In this document: in pieces, positions 63,001 through 64,000 of the stretch
How the letters are laid out: every line of letters begins with the position of its first letter
Position numbering within the stretch: position 1 is the stretch's first letter
Assembly: GCA_013205085.1 (NCBI GenBank)
Contig: JABMLH010000001.1
Location: forward strand, 372,001-436,000
Direction of reading: 5' to 3'
Source of the DNA: Microbacteriaceae bacterium VKM Ac-2854
Lineage (GTDB): Bacteria > Actinomycetota > Actinomycetes > Actinomycetales > Microbacteriaceae
DNA length: 64,000 bases
Notes under the pieces: model-generated
Told to the model about the DNA's origin: nothing
The model's input: the letters and a program-made list of their open reading frames with translations, nothing else
Databases searched by the model: none
Program-made: the position numbers and the translations under genes

Positions 63001-63108
63001 CCCCGACTCCATTCGTCCCTCGTCCGTCGGGCCGCGCCGGTCGTCGTCGAAGTCGTGTTTCAAACGTAGGAACCAACACTGAAAGCCGCCCGGACGCCGT
63101 CTCGGTTC

Positions 63109-63402
63109 TCAGGCTGGGAGGCGCAGCAGTCCGCCGCTGGCCCGGATGGTGGCCGCCGCGACGTTCATCGCCCGGATGAGGACGGCGCCGGGGTCCACGA
63201 TCCGGCGATCGTTCGATGCCGCCATCTCCTCGACGACCGTCTCGAAGGTGGCGTCGCCGGCTCTCATCGTGTCCACGAGGACCCAGCGGCGCAGATCGAT
63301 CCGACGAACCGGTGTGATAAATCGGATGACTGGAGCTCTTGACAGCCGGTTATCGATAAATCTATTGTTCAGGCACGAAGGATCCGGCAATTCATCGGTC
63401 AA
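63109..63402 (-). CDS. Hypothetical protein, uncertain
   Basis: Open frame of 97 codons; the second half (DATFETVVEEMAASNDRRIVDPGAVLIRAMNVAAATIRASGGLLRLPA) has codon use and helix periodicity compatible with coding, the first half less so. A start at the Met within VDTMRAGD would give 52 aa. It overlaps the promoter proposed for the next, divergent gene, so it may be a gene remnant. No family recognised. Confidence 0.3.
   Translation of the reverse strand: MTDELPDPSCLNNRFIDNRLSRAPVIRFITPVRRIDLRRWVLVDTMRAGDATFETVVEEMAASNDRRIVDPGAVLIRAMNVAAATIRASGGLLRLPA
63339..63368 (+). promoter_or_regulatory. Promoter with TTATCGATAA palindrome in the spacer
   Basis: TTGACA (63339-63344), 18-bp spacer, TATTGT (63363-63368). 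The spacer contains the 10-bp palindrome TTATCGATAA (63350-63359), and GATAAATC occurs twice (63316-63323 and 63355-63362). Drives the secreted protein gene at 63471. Confidence 0.6.
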
Positions 63403-63470
63403 ATCAGCGAAGCCGGTCCGCCGCCGATCCCGGCTCGTTCGTCACCGTCGACAGAAATGAGGGCACAACG

Positions 63471-64000
63471 TTGTTCCCCCGCAGCTCCACGACCCACTCC
63501 GCTTCGAGACCGATCCTCCGACTTCGCCGCCTTCTGGCCATCGCCGTGGCCTGTGCGCTCGCGCTGGTGCTCGTGCCTGCGGTCGAGGCCGAGGCGAGCC
63601 CCGCTGCCGCGGCGCAGGTCGACGCACCGATGCGGATGAACGTCGGCAGCGACAACCCGCTGCTGATCACGCAGCTGAACATCGGCAACGATCTCGGCAA
63701 GACCGAGGGGTTCAAGCGCAACTACAACAGCGGCTGGTCCTTCGCTCAGCTCTGGGCCTCCGTCCCGGACGAGTTGAAGCAGAACATCGGCTACGTCCTG
63801 CACCAGGGCCACACCGCACTCGCCGACAACAAGCCGGAGGAGAACGCTCGTTGGCTGGAGGACAACATCGCCGAGGCCGACGCGCTCGGCATCCCGGTCT
63901 TCATGCTGTGGGATGAGGGCCGCACGCTGCAGTCGAACGCGACCCGCTTCGCGTTCCTGGAGCAGATGTACCAGAAGTACCCGCACTTCATGGGCACCGT
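63471..64000 (+). CDS. Secreted protein, possibly GH98-like glycosidase (3' end outside window)
   Basis: 176 codons visible. The TTG start has GAGGG 8 nt upstream. N-terminal signal peptide: basic region, hydrophobic LLAIAVACALALVLVP, cleavage after a VEAEA-like site. The mature part reads NPLLITQLNIGNDLGKTEGFKRNYNSGWSFAQLWASVPDELKQNIGYVLHQGHT, then ENARWLEDNIAEADALGIPVFMLWDEG. This pattern recalls the catalytic domain of GH98 endo-beta-galactosidases, but only the beginning is visible and the call is tentative. The promoter with a palindromic spacer suggests sugar-controlled expression. Confidence 0.5.
   Translation, partial: MFPRSSTTHSASRPILRLRRLLAIAVACALALVLVPAVEAEASPAAAAQVDAPMRMNVGSDNPLLITQLNIGNDLGKTEGFKRNYNSGWSFAQLWASVPDELKQNIGYVLHQGHTALADNKPEENARWLEDNIAEADALGIPVFMLWDEGRTLQSNATRFAFLEQMYQKYPHFMGT

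Overview
The window comes from a high-GC Gram-positive actinobacterium, most likely a Microbacteriaceae member (Microbacterium/Leifsonia-like). Evidence: strong G/C third-position bias, many leaderless starts with a TANNNT -10 hexamer 6-7 nt before the start codon, ClpC and RadA of actinobacterial type, a DUF222/HNH (13E12-type) protein, MmyB-type XRE regulators and several CUT1 sugar systems. No phage, plasmid, CRISPR or RNA gene was seen. The taxonomic call is inference from gene content and codon use; no search was run.

Layout. 1-8.4 kb is chromosomal core: the 3' part of clpC, an ArgA-like acetyltransferase, an SDR with a divergent MmyB-type regulator, an anchored extracytoplasmic protein, an LssY-C membrane protein and radA behind a possible SOS box. 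8.4-11.2 kb holds a luciferase-like monooxygenase fused to a BBE-type FAD oxidase, with a divergent MarR regulator. 11.2-15.1 kb is a translationally coupled araBDA operon. 15.1-16.9 kb carries three copies of one palindromic repeat around an AbiEi/DUF559 gene and two truncated gene pieces. 16.9-25.3 kb: an FeS-cluster photolyase/cryptochrome, two small conserved genes, a 14-bp tandem repeat, a TupA-like ATP-grasp gene, a DUF222/HNH gene, and an MMPL exporter with a divergent TetR. 25.5-30.4 kb: an orphan solute-binding lipoprotein, peroxiredoxin, DUF2256, msrB-msrA and an XRE regulator.

30.4-41.1 kb is a galactoside-utilisation island, all on the minus strand: LacI regulator, secreted multidomain GH43-like protein, sugar-binding lipoprotein, two permeases and a GH2 beta-galactosidase; a perfect 20-bp palindrome overlies the GH43 promoter. 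41.5-44.8 kb is regulator-MFS-aldo/keto reductase. 44.9-49.8 kb is TetR plus amino-acid/amine permease plus copper amine oxidase. 50.0-52.7 kb is a Gfo/Idh/MocA oxidoreductase, LacI and an UPF0303 protein.

52.7-64 kb is the most rearranged part: IS110-like and Fic remnants, a 5'-truncated GH43 gene, then a sarcosine oxidase operon (soxBDAG). The flanking one-carbon/serine genes of that operon are broken. glyA is reduced to a 65-codon in-frame chimera of two glyA segments, still translationally coupled to soxB, and sdaA carries a one-base deletion. A second frameshifted Fic remnant, a frameshifted small membrane gene and the start of a secreted, possibly GH98-like protein follow. The best candidates for something not described before are the collapsed glyA ORF with its promoter sitting in the truncated GH43 gene, and the palindromic repeats that supply the stop codons of neighbouring genes.
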